Origin: Pseudomonas farris
GTDB lineage: Bacteria > Pseudomonadota > Gammaproteobacteria > Pseudomonadales > Pseudomonadaceae
Direction of reading: 5' to 3'
Assembly: GCF_019145235.1 (NCBI RefSeq)
Contig: NZ_JAHSTV010000006.1
Span: 1-64,000, forward strand
DNA length: 64,000 nt
Positions 38,347-47,099 of the stretch are shown in pieces. A program made the translations under genes and the position numbers. The notes under the pieces were generated by a model. It did no database searches. It worked only from the letters and a program-made list of their open reading frames with translations, and had not been told where the DNA came from. Each line of letters begins with the position of its first letter. Positions within the stretch are counted from its first letter, which is position 1.

Positions 38347-38460
38347 GATCATTCCCACGCTACGCGTGGGAATGCAGCAGCCAGGGACGCTCTGCGTCCC
38401 AAAGAGCCGAACGCGGAGCGTCCGTTGAGGCATTCCCACGCAGAGCATGGGAACGATCAG
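38347..38460. repeat. Composite palindromic repeat, family 2
   Basis: A second copy of the element at 3514-3620: CCCACGCTACGCGTGGG, GGGACGCTCTGCGTCCC, ACGCGGAGCGT and CCCACGCAGAGCATGGG between GATCATT and GATCAG. It lies between the convergent 3' ends of the LpoB-like gene and the LysE-family gene. Confidence 0.8.
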
Positions 38461-38498
38461 GCGACCTGTGAGGGTCGCCTTTTTTGTGCCTGAAGGTT

Positions 38499-39131
38499 TT
38501 ACACCGCGGCTTTGCGCAGGGTCGCCATAAAGGCCGCCGCGCCGATGAACAGCCCGGCAAAGGTGCGGTTCATGCGTTTTTGCTGCTTGGGTGTGCGCAG
38601 CAAACGCAGCACCTTGGCCGCCAGCCCGGTGTAGCCGGCCATGACGATCAGGTCGACACAGATCATGGTCACGCCGAGGATCAGGTACTGGGCCACCAGC
38701 GGCGCGTGGGGGTCGATAAATTGCGGCAGCACCGCGAGCATGAACACCAAGGCCTTGGGGTTGCTGACGTTGACCAGAAAACCGCGGAATACCAGCGCCA
38801 TCGGCTTGCCGATCTGCCGGATGGCAGCGTCGTCGCTCATGTCGTTGGGCAGCGCGCGCCATTGCTTGACCGCAAGATAGACCAGATAGGCCACGCCAAA
38901 CCATTTGATCGCGTAAAAGGCTGTGGCGGAGGCCGCGAGGATCGCCCCCACACCGGCAGCAACAATCGCAATCTGCAACGCCAGGCCCAGTTGCAAGCCC
39001 AATGCGTTCCAGTAACCGCGCCAGAAACCGTAGCGCAAACCGCTGGACATCGACGCAATGGCGCCGGCGCCGGGAGAAAGACTGATCACCCAGCAGGCGG
39101 CAAAAAACGCCAGCCATGTTTGAAGCACCAT
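38499..39131 (-). CDS. LysE/RhtB family amino acid exporter
   Basis: A 210-residue inner-membrane exporter with about six hydrophobic segments. It shows the RhtB signature SLSPGAGAIASMSSGLRYGFW near the N-terminus, KWFGVAYLVYLAVKQWRA, and FLVNVSNPKALVFMLAVLPQF mid-protein. Family members export lysine, arginine, homoserine or threonine; the substrate here cannot be read. It is convergent with the lipoprotein operon and stands alone. Confidence 0.88.
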   Translation of the reverse strand: MVLQTWLAFFAACWVISLSPGAGAIASMSSGLRYGFWRGYWNALGLQLGLALQIAIVAAGVGAILAASATAFYAIKWFGVAYLVYLAVKQWRALPNDMSDDAAIRQIGKPMALVFRGFLVNVSNPKALVFMLAVLPQFIDPHAPLVAQYLILGVTMICVDLIVMAGYTGLAAKVLRLLRTPKQQKRMNRTFAGLFIGAAAFMATLRKAAV

Positions 39132-39250
39132 CGCACACCTCGACTCAGACTCGTGACAGACGTCTAAGCTAATGCGCCTTTGGGCCGATGACTACCGATT
39201 TTTTGTAGGACATGGCGACTGCCGACCAGCGTTTACGGCTTGAGGCCCCC

Positions 39251-39343
39251 TTCGCGAGCAAGCCCGCTCCCACATGGGATCTCCAGTGGACACAAAATTT
39301 GTGATCCACATCAATCTAGTGTGGGAGCGGGCTTGCTCGCGAA
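39251..39343. repeat. REP doublet, family 1
   Basis: TTCGCGAGCAAGCCCGCTCC and its inverse with about 53 bases between, in the 251-base gap between the LysE-family start and the small MscS gene. Confidence 0.9.
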
Positions 39344-39382
39344 AGCGGTATATCAGGCGACATCGATGCAGGAATTCAGAGC

Positions 39383-39964
39383 CTATTTTTCAAACCCGTT
39401 CGAAGAGAACACATCAGTGCCGCGCCAGCGTCGAACCGAACGCTGAAAGAACAGGCTATTGGGCACTTGCACCATGGCGCTGCCGGTACCGAGTTCTTCG
39501 GCTTCGATCAGCGTGGTGTAGAGCAGATTGATCGCCACCACCCGGCCTTTGACGCCGGGCTTGTCGGTGGTATCCACCAATTCGACCACATCGCCGATAC
39601 GGAATGGGCCGACGGTGAAAATCAGGATCGCGCACAGCAGGTTGGACAGCACGCTCCACATGGCGAAAAACGCCACGGCGGCCACCGCAACGAAACCGGA
39701 CAACGCCGTCCAGAGCACCGTGGCCGACACGCCAAGGCGTTCGAGCACGAAGATCAGCGCGCTGCCCATGATCAGCCAGCGCAAACCGCCGCGCAGCGGC
39801 ATGAAAAACTGCGGCGGAAACGGGTAGCGCTCACCCAATCGAGTCAGGCATTTAGCGACGACACGCTGGGCGATATAGCCGGCCAGCAGGATTAGCAGGA
39901 TTTGCGCGACCAGCCAGAGCGGCTCGCCCCACCCAGCCGGCAAAGGCAGCTTGAAGGCTTCCAT
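39383..39964 (-). CDS. Small MscS family mechanosensitive channel
   Basis: A 193-residue membrane protein with an N-terminal hydrophobic segment (LWLVAQILLILLAGYIAQRV), two more hydrophobic segments and a short beta domain. The pore-helix region AALSGFVAVAAVAFFAMWSVLSNLLCAILIF and the beta motif PFRIGDVVELVDTTDKPGVKGRVVAIN are diagnostic of MscS. It lacks most of the C-terminal cytoplasmic cage of full MscS (about 286 residues in E. coli). Its ATG overlaps the preceding ABC-F gene stop (TGATG), so they are translationally coupled. It probably forms a small conductance channel. Confidence 0.82.
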   Translation of the reverse strand: MEAFKLPLPAGWGEPLWLVAQILLILLAGYIAQRVVAKCLTRLGERYPFPPQFFMPLRGGLRWLIMGSALIFVLERLGVSATVLWTALSGFVAVAAVAFFAMWSVLSNLLCAILIFTVGPFRIGDVVELVDTTDKPGVKGRVVAINLLYTTLIEAEELGTGSAMVQVPNSLFFQRSVRRWRGTDVFSSNGFEK

Positions 39965-41874
39965 CAGGACAGTGCCTCCAGCTCCGCCTGCATGCTTTCC
40001 AGCAGTTCCAGCGCTTCCATCCAGGCTTCTTCAAGTTCGGCTTCACGCACCTTCAGCTTGGCTTGTTCAGCCAGCAGATCACGCAAATCGTTCTTGCGCA
40101 TCGGCTCGTAAATGTCGCTGTCGCCGAGGCTGGTATCGATCTTCGCCAGCTTCTCGTGCAGCTTGCCCAGCTCGGCTTCAAGCTTGTCGGCCTCACGCTT
40201 GTGCGGTGCCAGTTGCTGACGCAACGCAGCAGCAGCCTGACGCTGGGCCTTCTTGTCGGTCTTGTCCGGATTGACCGGGGTATTGCTGACCGGGGCATTG
40301 CGTTGACGGTATTCGACCAGCCAACGGGCGTAGTCTTCCAGGTCGCCGTCGAATTCCTCAACCTTGCCGTCTGCCACCAGATAGAAGTTGTCAGTAGTGC
40401 TTTTGAGCAGATGGCGATCGTGTGAGACCACCAGTACCGCGCCACTGAACTCTTGCAAGGCCATGGTCAGCGCCAAGCGCATTTCCAAGTCCAGGTGGTT
40501 GGTCGGTTCGTCGAGCAGCAACAGGTTCGGTCGATCCCAAGCGATCAATGCCAGGGCCAGACGCGCCTTCTCACCGCCGGAGAAATTCAGTACCGGCTCA
40601 TCAATACGCGCGCCGCGGAAGTCGAAACCACCGAGGAAGTCGCGCAGGGTCTGCTCACGCTCGGTCGGCGCCAGGCGCTGCAAGTGCAGCAACGGGCTGG
40701 CCTTGGAGTCGAGGGAGTCGAGCTGATGCTGGGCGAAGTAGCCAACGACGGTGTTTTCACCGCGCGTCAGGCGACCGGCCAACGGCTCAAGCTCACCGGC
40801 GAGGTTTTTGATCAAGGTCGATTTACCCGCGCCGTTCGGGCCGAGCAAACCGATCCGTGCGCCGGGAGTCAGTTGCAGCTTGACCTTCTCCAGAATGGCT
40901 TTGTCGCCGTAACCCAGTCGAGCATCCGACAGATCGATCAACGGGCTGGAAATTTTCGTCGATTCGCGGAAGACGAAATCAAACGGAGAATCGACGTGCG
41001 CGGCGGACAGCTCTTCCATCCGCTCCAGCGCCTTGATCCGGCTCTGGGCCTGACGGGCCTTGGTGGCCTGGGCCTTGAAGCGGGCGATGTAGCTTTCCAT
41101 GTGCGCACGTTGCGCCTGTTGCTTCTCGTAGGCCTGTTGTTGCTGGGCCAGACGTTCGGCACGGGCGCGTTCGAAGGCGCTATAACCACCGCGATACAGG
41201 GTGATCTTGCGTTGATCGACGTGGGCTACGTGATCGACCACGGCATCGAGGAAGTCCCGATCGTGGGAAATCAGCATCAAGGTGCCGGGGTAGCTTTTAA
41301 GCCACTCTTCGAGCCAGATGATGGCGTCGAGGTCCAAGTGGTTGGTCGGTTCGTCGAGCAGCAACAGGTCCGAAGGGCACATCAAAGCCTGCGCCAGGTT
41401 CAGACGCATCCGCCAGCCACCGGAGAAATCTCCTACTTGCCGATCCATCTGCTCATTGGTGAACCCAAGGCCGGCCAGCAGCTTTCGAGCCCGAGCGTCG
41501 GCGGTGTAGCCGTCGGCGCTGTCGAGTTCCGAGTGCAGGCGGGCCTGAGCGGCACCGTCATGGGCCGCTTCGGCTGCGGCGAGGTCGCGTTGCACCTCGC
41601 GCAGGCGCAGGTCACCATCGAGCACGTAGTCGACCGCGATGCGCTCGAGCGTCTCGATTTCCTGGCGCATGTGGGCGATGCGCCAGTCGGCCGGCAGGAA
41701 GCAATCACCCGAGTCCGGGTGCAGTTCGCCCCGGATCAAGGCGAACAGGCTCGATTTTCCGGCGCCGTTGGCACCGATGAGGCCGGCTTTGTGGCCGGCG
41801 TGCAGGGTCAGCTCGGCGTCTTCTAGCAGACGTTGCGGGCCACGCTGTAAAGTCAGGTTCTGAAGTCGAATCAT
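39964..41874 (-). CDS. ABC-F family ATPase (YheS-like)
   Basis: A 636-residue soluble protein with two tandem ATPase domains and no membrane segments, of the ABC-F ribosome-acting group. Domain 1 has LIGANGAGKSSLFALIRGE, VGDFSGGWRMRLNLAQALM and LLLLDEPTNHLDLDAIIWLE; domain 2 has LLGPNGAGKSTLIKNLAGEL and LNFSGGEKARLALALI. A charged linker and a long coiled-coil C-terminus (about residues 530 to 636) match YheS. The start at 41874 (MIRLQNLTLQRG) is chosen over an upstream codon. It shares overlapping stop and start with the MscS gene. Confidence 0.92.
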   Translation of the reverse strand: MIRLQNLTLQRGPQRLLEDAELTLHAGHKAGLIGANGAGKSSLFALIRGELHPDSGDCFLPADWRIAHMRQEIETLERIAVDYVLDGDLRLREVQRDLAAAEAAHDGAAQARLHSELDSADGYTADARARKLLAGLGFTNEQMDRQVGDFSGGWRMRLNLAQALMCPSDLLLLDEPTNHLDLDAIIWLEEWLKSYPGTLMLISHDRDFLDAVVDHVAHVDQRKITLYRGGYSAFERARAERLAQQQQAYEKQQAQRAHMESYIARFKAQATKARQAQSRIKALERMEELSAAHVDSPFDFVFRESTKISSPLIDLSDARLGYGDKAILEKVKLQLTPGARIGLLGPNGAGKSTLIKNLAGELEPLAGRLTRGENTVVGYFAQHQLDSLDSKASPLLHLQRLAPTEREQTLRDFLGGFDFRGARIDEPVLNFSGGEKARLALALIAWDRPNLLLLDEPTNHLDLEMRLALTMALQEFSGAVLVVSHDRHLLKSTTDNFYLVADGKVEEFDGDLEDYARWLVEYRQRNAPVSNTPVNPDKTDKKAQRQAAAALRQQLAPHKREADKLEAELGKLHEKLAKIDTSLGDSDIYEPMRKNDLRDLLAEQAKLKVREAELEEAWMEALELLESMQAELEALS

Positions 41875-41924
41875 AATGGCGGCGGAGTCTACCAGCTTCG
41901 CTCGCAACTGGCGCGAGTAGCACT

Positions 41925-42389
41925 ATGTCCTCTGACCTGTGGAGCTTTTCCCTTGGCACTTACGCCCGTCCCGGCGTTGAAGCTGCCTGCCTGCAATTAC
42001 AGTCGGCAGGGGTGAACGTGTGCCTGCTGCTCTGTGGATTGTGGCTGGGACAGCGAGGTGTCGCCTGCAATGGGCAACGATTACAGCAACTTCGCTACGT
42101 GGCCGAGCCTTGGGACGCGGAGGTCGTGCGACCGCTACGGGCGTTGCGCAGGCAATGGAAAGCCGGCGCGGCCGAGGATGCCGAACTGAATACGTTGCGC
42201 GAACAAGTCAAAACCCTGGAACTGCAAGCTGAGCGACAGTTGTTGTTGCGACTGGAGCGGTCGGCAAAGAGATGGCCGCAGGATGAGGCGACCGATCTCT
42301 CGGCCTGGCTGGAAGGTATGGCGGGGGGCGCCGCCAACCTGGACCGCGACGCGCTGCATCAGCTGCGCGTCGCGGTAACCGGCACTTAG
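41925..42389 (+). CDS. TIGR02444 family protein (DUF2390)
   Basis: A 154-residue helical protein opening SSDLWSFSLGTYARPGVEAACLQLQ, with the LLLCGLWLGQRGVA segment and a WDAEVVRPLRALRRQWK helix that define the family. No function is established. It is divergent from the ABC-F gene (50-base gap) and its stop codon overlaps the algP stop by four bases (TTAG read on both strands). The location beside algP is conserved in Pseudomonas. Confidence 0.9.
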   Translation: MSSDLWSFSLGTYARPGVEAACLQLQSAGVNVCLLLCGLWLGQRGVACNGQRLQQLRYVAEPWDAEVVRPLRALRRQWKAGAAEDAELNTLREQVKTLELQAERQLLLRLERSAKRWPQDEATDLSAWLEGMAGGAANLDRDALHQLRVAVTGT

Positions 42390-43507
42390 GAAGCGCTGGT
42401 TGGGGTGGTGCTGATACTCGACGACGCGGCTGGCGTTGGCGCAGACGTGGTGGTCGAGGTGGTTGCTGCAGGCGCGGGCGAAGCCGAAGAAGCCGGGGCC
42501 GGAGTTGCTGGCTTGATCGCTGGCGCAGCAGTCGGTTTGGCAACGGCGACTGGCTTTTTCACGGCCGGTTTTGCTGCTGGTTTTGCAGCCGGTTTTGCAG
42601 CGGCTGGTTTTGCAGCAGTGGCTGGCTTGGCAGCGGCAGCAGGTTTCGCAGCAGCAGTTCTGGCAGCCGGTTTAGCGGAGGGTTTGGCCGCAGCTTTTGC
42701 AGCGGGTTTAGCAGCTGGCTTGGCTGCGGCGGTTTTAGCCGCGGCAGGTTTGGCGGCTGGCTTGGCAGCCGGTTTAGCGGCGGCAGTTCTAGCGGCTGGC
42801 TTGGCAGCAGATTTAGCCGCTGGTTTTGCCGCTGCGGTTTTTGCCACGGCGGGTTTGGCAGCCGTGGTTCTTGCAGCTGGTTTAGCGGCAGCTGTTTTGG
42901 CAGCAGCTGGCTTGGCGGCAGGTTTGGCAGCCGTCGTTTTAGCCGCTGGTTTTGCAGCACTGGCAGCGACTGGTTTTTTCACCGCCGGTTTTGCGGCTGG
43001 CTTGGCTGCGGCTTTCACCGGGGCTTTGGCAGCAGGCTTGGCCGGTGCTTTTGCAGCAGCTGGTTTGGCAGCGGCTTTCTTCGCAGTTGCCGCAGCTGGC
43101 TTGGCCGAACGCAGGGACAACGCCTTGCCGACAGCCTCTTGGACACGACCGACACCCTGGGCCAGTTTCAGGCTTTCTTGAGCGTCGCGTTTGAGTTGCA
43201 GGATGTAGCTGCGCGTTTCGGACTGGCGATCCTTGAGGGCATCGAGCAAGTCCTCAAGTTCTTTCACCGCATCTTTGGCCTTGGCTTGCGCCTTGGCTTT
43301 GCCGGCCGCCGCAGCGTCCTGCAATTTGGTCCGGGATTTGTGCAGTTTTTCCTGCGCTTTTCCGCGCTGCTTTTCCAACTTGGCGAGCAGTTTTTCAGCA
43401 TCAGCCATAGCTTGGGAACAAGCGTTTTCCAAATGCTCGAGCAAGCTGCCCGAGAGTTGTTGGAGTAAGTGCAACGGAGTATTTACAGGCTTCTTGGTGG
43501 CCGACAT
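42386..43507 (-). CDS. algP: AlgP, histone-like alginate regulatory protein
   Basis: A 373-residue DNA-associated protein. The first 130 residues form a predicted coiled coil (LLEHLENACSQAMADAEKLLAKLEKQR; KELEDLLDALKDRQSETRSYIL). The remainder is a long lysine/alanine/proline tail of KPAAK-type units, like histone H1 C-termini. In P. aeruginosa AlgP (AlgR3) stimulates algD and its tail varies in length by in-frame repeat changes. A strong AGGAGG site precedes the ATG at 43507. It lies beyond algQ in the alg cluster. The coding repeats are described separately. Confidence 0.93.
   Translation of the reverse strand: MSATKKPVNTPLHLLQQLSGSLLEHLENACSQAMADAEKLLAKLEKQRGKAQEKLHKSRTKLQDAAAAGKAKAQAKAKDAVKELEDLLDALKDRQSETRSYILQLKRDAQESLKLAQGVGRVQEAVGKALSLRSAKPAAATAKKAAAKPAAAKAPAKPAAKAPVKAAAKPAAKPAVKKPVAASAAKPAAKTTAAKPAAKPAAAKTAAAKPAARTTAAKPAVAKTAAAKPAAKSAAKPAARTAAAKPAAKPAAKPAAAKTAAAKPAAKPAAKAAAKPSAKPAARTAAAKPAAAAKPATAAKPAAAKPAAKPAAKPAVKKPVAVAKPTAAPAIKPATPAPASSASPAPAATTSTTTSAPTPAASSSISTTPTSAS
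42530..43090 (-). repeat. In-frame KPAA-type coding repeats in algP
   Basis: On the minus strand the segment is built from degenerate 12 to 15 base units encoding KPAA, AAKPA or TAAAKPA. The complement shows recurring GCAGCCGGTTT and GGCTTGGCAGC-like stretches. Such runs are prone to slippage and recombination, changing tail length while keeping the frame. Confidence 0.75.
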
Positions 43508-43699
43508 GGTTTACCTCCTGGCTGACGTGAATGCGGCTCATACTAGACCTCTGCTGCTACCGCCGCTAGGGCATGTTGACAGTATCTAAAGCACTCCGTT
43601 GCAACGAATCAAAAAAGTTCTGCGCTTAGGTAAAACCAGTTCACCTTCGAGCGCATTCGCACTGGCATAATCCTGCGCATCTCAGGTCGGAGAGTGCCC

Positions 43700-44365
43700 A
43701 TGTCGCGCTACTTTTTTTTATCGCTGTGCGTGTTTTTTTCCGTGGCCCAGGCCGCCGAAAAAAACGCCGCAAATGACGCTCACGATCTCGCTTACAGCTT
43801 GGGTGCAAGCCTTGGCGAACGCTTGCGCCAGGAAGTTCCGGACCTGCAACTTCAGGCCCTGCTCGAAGGTTTGCAACAAGCCTATCAGGGCAAGCCTCTG
43901 GCACTGAAAGATGAGCGGATCGAACAGATTCTGGCTGAGCATGAAGCCCGGGTTGCCATGCAATCGCCTGTGCCGCAAAGCGAATTGGCTTTAGAAAACG
44001 AGAGACGTTTTCTCGCCGAGGAAAAAGCCAAACCCGGCGTTCGCGAACTGACAGATGGAATATTGCTGACAGAGTTGGCGCCGGGCACCGGTGCCAAGGC
44101 CGGTCCAAATGGCAAGGTCCAGGTGCTGTATGTCGGACGCCTGCCTGACGGCTCGGTGTTCGACCAGAACAGCCAGCCGCAGTGGTTCAGTCTTGATAGC
44201 GTAATCAGCGGATGGCGCAGTGCGCTGCAAAACATGCCGGTCGGTGCGAAATGGCGCCTGGTGATTCCATCGGCCCAAGCCTACGGTGCCGACGGTGCCG
44301 GCGACCTGATCGCGCCATTCACGCCGCTGGTATTCGAGGTCGAATTGCGTGGTGCTACAAGCTGA
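43700..44365 (+). CDS. FKBP-type peptidyl-prolyl isomerase, exported
   Basis: A 221-residue periplasmic prolyl isomerase with a signal peptide ending AQA (about residue 18), an N-terminal dimerisation region of about 90 residues (DLAYSLGASLGERLRQEVPDL) and a C-terminal FKBP domain (VQVLYVGRLPDGSVFDQNSQ; WRLVIPSAQAYGADG; LVFEVELRG). The start at 43700 follows GGAGAG; a GTG two codons upstream is possible but poorer. It lies between algP and algQ, as in P. aeruginosa, on the opposite strand. The catalytic pocket looks mostly intact. Confidence 0.88.
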   Translation: MSRYFFLSLCVFFSVAQAAEKNAANDAHDLAYSLGASLGERLRQEVPDLQLQALLEGLQQAYQGKPLALKDERIEQILAEHEARVAMQSPVPQSELALENERRFLAEEKAKPGVRELTDGILLTELAPGTGAKAGPNGKVQVLYVGRLPDGSVFDQNSQPQWFSLDSVISGWRSALQNMPVGAKWRLVIPSAQAYGADGAGDLIAPFTPLVFEVELRGATS

Positions 44366-44377
44366 AAGCCGGAAACG

Positions 44378-44407
44378 AAAAACGGCGCGCATTGGCGCAC
44401 CGTTTTT
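44378..44407. terminator. Bidirectional rho-independent terminator between the FKBP gene and algQ
   Basis: AAAAACGGCGCGC and GCGCACCGTTTTT form a stem with one G-T pair, flanked by poly-A and poly-T, so it can end both convergent transcripts. It lies between the FKBP stop (44365) and the algQ stop (44429). Confidence 0.85.
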
Positions 44408-44428
44408 GAGGGTGTTGCTGGATAAGGT

Positions 44429-44887
44429 TCAGGCCTGAACCGAATCCTCTTCTTTGTGAGCGGTGTGCAGCACTTCGATCAGGCAGTCTTCCAGTTCGAA
44501 GCGTTCGTGCAACAAGCCACCCAGCTCCTTGAATTTCTCCGCGACACACTTGCCGGCATCACACAGGTCGTTGAACGCCAGCAGCTTCTCGGTGATGACG
44601 TCGATGCGCGGGTAAATTGTCTCGGCCAATTCCAGACCGCGAGTATCACCGAACGCCTTGGCTTCGCCCGTCAGCTGTTCGTAAATCTCGAAATGCCCGG
44701 CAGACACGTAGTCGACCAGCACGCCGCAGAATTCCTGCAACGGTTTTCGGTTCTCGCCCAGAGCTTCGGGCTTGGCGCCGAGAGCGTCATAGGCCCGAAC
44801 CAGTTCGTGACGCTCCTGCAACCAGCGATCGATCAGCAGATGCACTCCACCCCAACGTTCCTGAGCATTCTGACAACTTTCGAGCAT
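44429..44887 (-). CDS. algQ: AlgQ (Rsd-family anti-sigma-70 protein)
   Basis: A 152-residue all-helical protein that binds sigma-70 and affects promoter choice; in P. aeruginosa it controls alginate and nucleoside diphosphate kinase. The sequence [29 protein letters not shown] is the family signature, with the [27 protein letters not shown] helix at the C-terminus. Length matches Rsd/AlgQ (about 160). It lies downstream of the DsbB-type gene on the same strand and before the shared terminator. Confidence 0.93.
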   Translation of the reverse strand: MLESCQNAQERWGGVHLLIDRWLQERHELVRAYDALGAKPEALGENRKPLQEFCGVLVDYVSAGHFEIYEQLTGEAKAFGDTRGLELAETIYPRIDVITEKLLAFNDLCDAGKCVAEKFKELGGLLHERFELEDCLIEVLHTAHKEEDSVQA

Positions 44888-45066
44888 GGTGATTCTCTCT
44901 TCCCTTGTGGGTCATGCTGCTCTACACCTGTCGCACACTTGAAGATCAAGAATCGACCAGGCAGAGCGTCATTCGAGCAACATAAATCCAATGACACGTG
45001 CGGGCCAGATTATGCCCGCGCGCCTATGGCTTCAAGGTACGCAGGAGATAAAGTTCATACAAGTGT

Positions 45067-45618
45067 TTAATCGCCCGCCAGTACCCGGTGCGACGACTCG
45101 CCGCTGAGCGGTCGCTGACACGCGATCCAGACAAGGCGCAGCAACTGATGCCCGCCCAGAATCATCATCGCAACGAAGAACAGCAGACTCCACTCCGGGA
45201 TACTCAGGTCGAACAGCGTCCAGGAAATTTCCGCGCAATCGGCGGTTCCTTTGAACATTCGCTGCACGACACACAGCCAGGGCGTACTGGCGAACAGATC
45301 GGCCAGGTCAGTCGAGCACGCCGATAGCTGATGCACCGGATCGCTCTGCAACACCACCTGCCGCCATGCAGTGATGGTCCCCGCCAGACTGCAGAGCAGA
45401 CCCAGAAGCCAATACAGGAACGACCCGAAGCGGCCAGGCCCCTGCACTGAAGCCACCAGGCAGACACCCGTGAGCAGCGCCAGGCAAACCCGCTGCAACA
45501 GGCACAACCCGCAAGGCTTGAGGCCGACCGCATATTCCAGGTAATAGGAAACGCCCAAGGCCAGGGCACCTGCAATGAAAACCATGAAAAACAAGGAGCG
45601 TGAGCAGGCCAAAGACAT
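45067..45618 (-). CDS. DsbB-family disulfide bond formation protein
   Basis: A 183-residue inner-membrane quinone-linked oxidase of DsbA. Four hydrophobic segments are visible. The first active-site pair is C36 and C39 in KPCGLCLLQR; the second periplasmic pair is C101 (SACSTD) and C128 (TADCAEISW). The conserved arginine after the first pair is present. In P. aeruginosa the paralogue in this position is named DsbH. It follows hemY after a 242-base gap containing two inverted repeats and precedes algQ. Confidence 0.9.
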   Translation of the reverse strand: MSLACSRSLFFMVFIAGALALGVSYYLEYAVGLKPCGLCLLQRVCLALLTGVCLVASVQGPGRFGSFLYWLLGLLCSLAGTITAWRQVVLQSDPVHQLSACSTDLADLFASTPWLCVVQRMFKGTADCAEISWTLFDLSIPEWSLLFFVAMMILGGHQLLRLVWIACQRPLSGESSHRVLAGD

Positions 45619-45744
45619 GGCTTTTCCGTAACAGTAGAGACAGGCGGTTACGGTAGAGGAAAGCGCAGCAGCCTTTCAAGGCAGACCACCACGGACACTT
45701 CACCAGAAGTGTAGGGAATTCCCGACAGGGTCGAGAGGATTTGA

Positions 45745-45782
45745 TGTAGTCCTCTGTAGGACTTTGCCGGCAAAGGACTACA
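45745..45782. repeat. Inverted repeat with central palindrome, downstream of hemY
   Basis: TGTAGTCCT (45745-45753) pairs with AGGACTACA (45774-45782). Between them lies a second palindrome, CTTTGCCGGCAAAG, directly beside AGGACT. This looks like a partly duplicated palindromic repeat in the hemY/dsbB gap. Confidence 0.6.
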
Positions 45783-45816
45783 ACGCTGAAACAGTGGCGG
45801 ATTCGAAGCGATTCCC

Positions 45817-45855
45817 GCCCCTGTAGCAGCTGGCGCAGCCTGCTGCTACAGGGGC
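45817..45855. repeat. Perfect 14-base inverted repeat at the hemY 3' end
   Basis: GCCCCTGTAGCAGC pairs exactly with GCTGCTACAGGGGC across an 11-base loop, starting 5 bases beyond the hemY stop codon. There is no T run, so it may be a repeat element that acts as an mRNA 3'-end stabiliser rather than a classical terminator. Confidence 0.65.
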
Positions 45856-45860
45856 AGGAA

Positions 45861-47099
45861 TCAGGCGTGAGCCGGCACCGGCAGCGGTGCCGCCAGCAAG
45901 CGTTCATCAAGCAGACCCAAGCCCTCCTGGAACAGCTGATTACTGCGTGCGGTGTCACCCAGTTGCGCCAGCAACCGCGCCAGTTCGGCGCAGGCTTCAG
46001 GGTTGCGCTGTACACGCAGGCTGCTCTCCAGATAATCCCTGGCCTTGCCCCACAGACTGCTTTGCAGACACAAACGGCCCAACGTCAGCAACAGGCTCGG
46101 GTCGGCGGGATGATCCTTGAGCCAACCCTCGGCGGTGTGCAGTTGCCTGGCCGGATCGCTGCCGCGAACCAGCCCGTACAGGCGTGCCAGATGGCTGTCG
46201 TATTTGCGCTTGAGGGCTGCACGCAGGACCTCCTCGGCCTCGACCTGCGCCCCCAGTTGCCGCAATTGCTCGGCATAGGCCAGCACCAGTTGCGGTTCCT
46301 GGCGCTGAGCGGCGGTGAGTTGCTGCCAGGCGCGATTGAGCGATTGCAAACCGACCGTTCCGTCCTCTTCCCGGTGTGCCGCCAACGAAAGATTTTCACC
46401 CCAGGCCCGGCGCTCCAGCTCAGCCAGTTCGGCCGGTGGCAATACCTTGTCCTTGCGTAACTCCGGCAACAAGCGAATCACTGCCGACCAGTCGCCCCGC
46501 TGCTGAAGCAGGCGTTGCAACTGGCGCAAGGTCTGGACGTTATGAGGATGACGCTCGTGCATGGCTTGCAGGGTCACCAGCGCGCCTTCAGTGTCGCCGC
46601 GATCAGTCTGCAATTGGGCATGGTTCAAGGCAATTGCCAGCTCGGCCTGGGGCTGCCGCTCGAGGGCGCGCTCCAGCAGGTTGTCGCTTTCCTCGTAGTG
46701 ACCTTGTTCGTTCGCGGCGCGGGCGGCACCGAGGTAGTAGAGCAACGGCTGCCGCTCGGCTTCCGCTGCGCGATACAGATGACGCTGCGCACTGGCCCAA
46801 CGGCCCTCGGCCAAATCCAGCTGACCGTGCTCGATCGCTACTTGCACCCGCCGACTGCGATTGCGCCGTGACCATGGATTGACCACTCCACCGGAAGTCG
46901 TCACCAGCTCGATCAACGCCTTGATGCCCCAGAACACCAGCCACAGCACGACCACCAGAGCCAGGGTTGCCCACAGGCTCGATTCGTAACGGAAGCTCTT
47001 GTAGGCGATCAGCACGTAGCCGGAATGCTCGGCAATCGCCAATCCCAGCGCGGCGGCGGCAGCGATGACCACGAACACGATCACATAGAGGCGCTTCAT
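45861..47099 (-). CDS. hemY: HemY-type heme biosynthesis-associated membrane protein
   Basis: A 412-residue protein with two N-terminal membrane segments (YVIVFVVIAAAAALGLAI and WATLALVVVLWLVFWGI), then a cytoplasmic TPR-rich body (QPLLYYLGAARAANEQGHYEES; LALTLGRLCLQSSLWGKARDYLE). This is the gammaproteobacterial HemY of the hemCDXY operon, not the oxygen-dependent protoporphyrinogen oxidase also called HemY. Its exact role is unclear; a scaffold or regulator of late heme steps has been suggested. Its ATG overlaps the hemX stop (ATGA). Confidence 0.9.
   Translation of the reverse strand: MKRLYVIVFVVIAAAAALGLAIAEHSGYVLIAYKSFRYESSLWATLALVVVLWLVFWGIKALIELVTTSGGVVNPWSRRNRSRRVQVAIEHGQLDLAEGRWASAQRHLYRAAEAERQPLLYYLGAARAANEQGHYEESDNLLERALERQPQAELAIALNHAQLQTDRGDTEGALVTLQAMHERHPHNVQTLRQLQRLLQQRGDWSAVIRLLPELRKDKVLPPAELAELERRAWGENLSLAAHREEDGTVGLQSLNRAWQQLTAAQRQEPQLVLAYAEQLRQLGAQVEAEEVLRAALKRKYDSHLARLYGLVRGSDPARQLHTAEGWLKDHPADPSLLLTLGRLCLQSSLWGKARDYLESSLRVQRNPEACAELARLLAQLGDTARSNQLFQEGLGLLDERLLAAPLPVPAHA

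Noticed and set aside
42405-43181. Alanine/glycine-rich open frame opposite algP
   Set aside because: Product of the KPAA repeats read from the other strand; low complexity and no recognisable protein.
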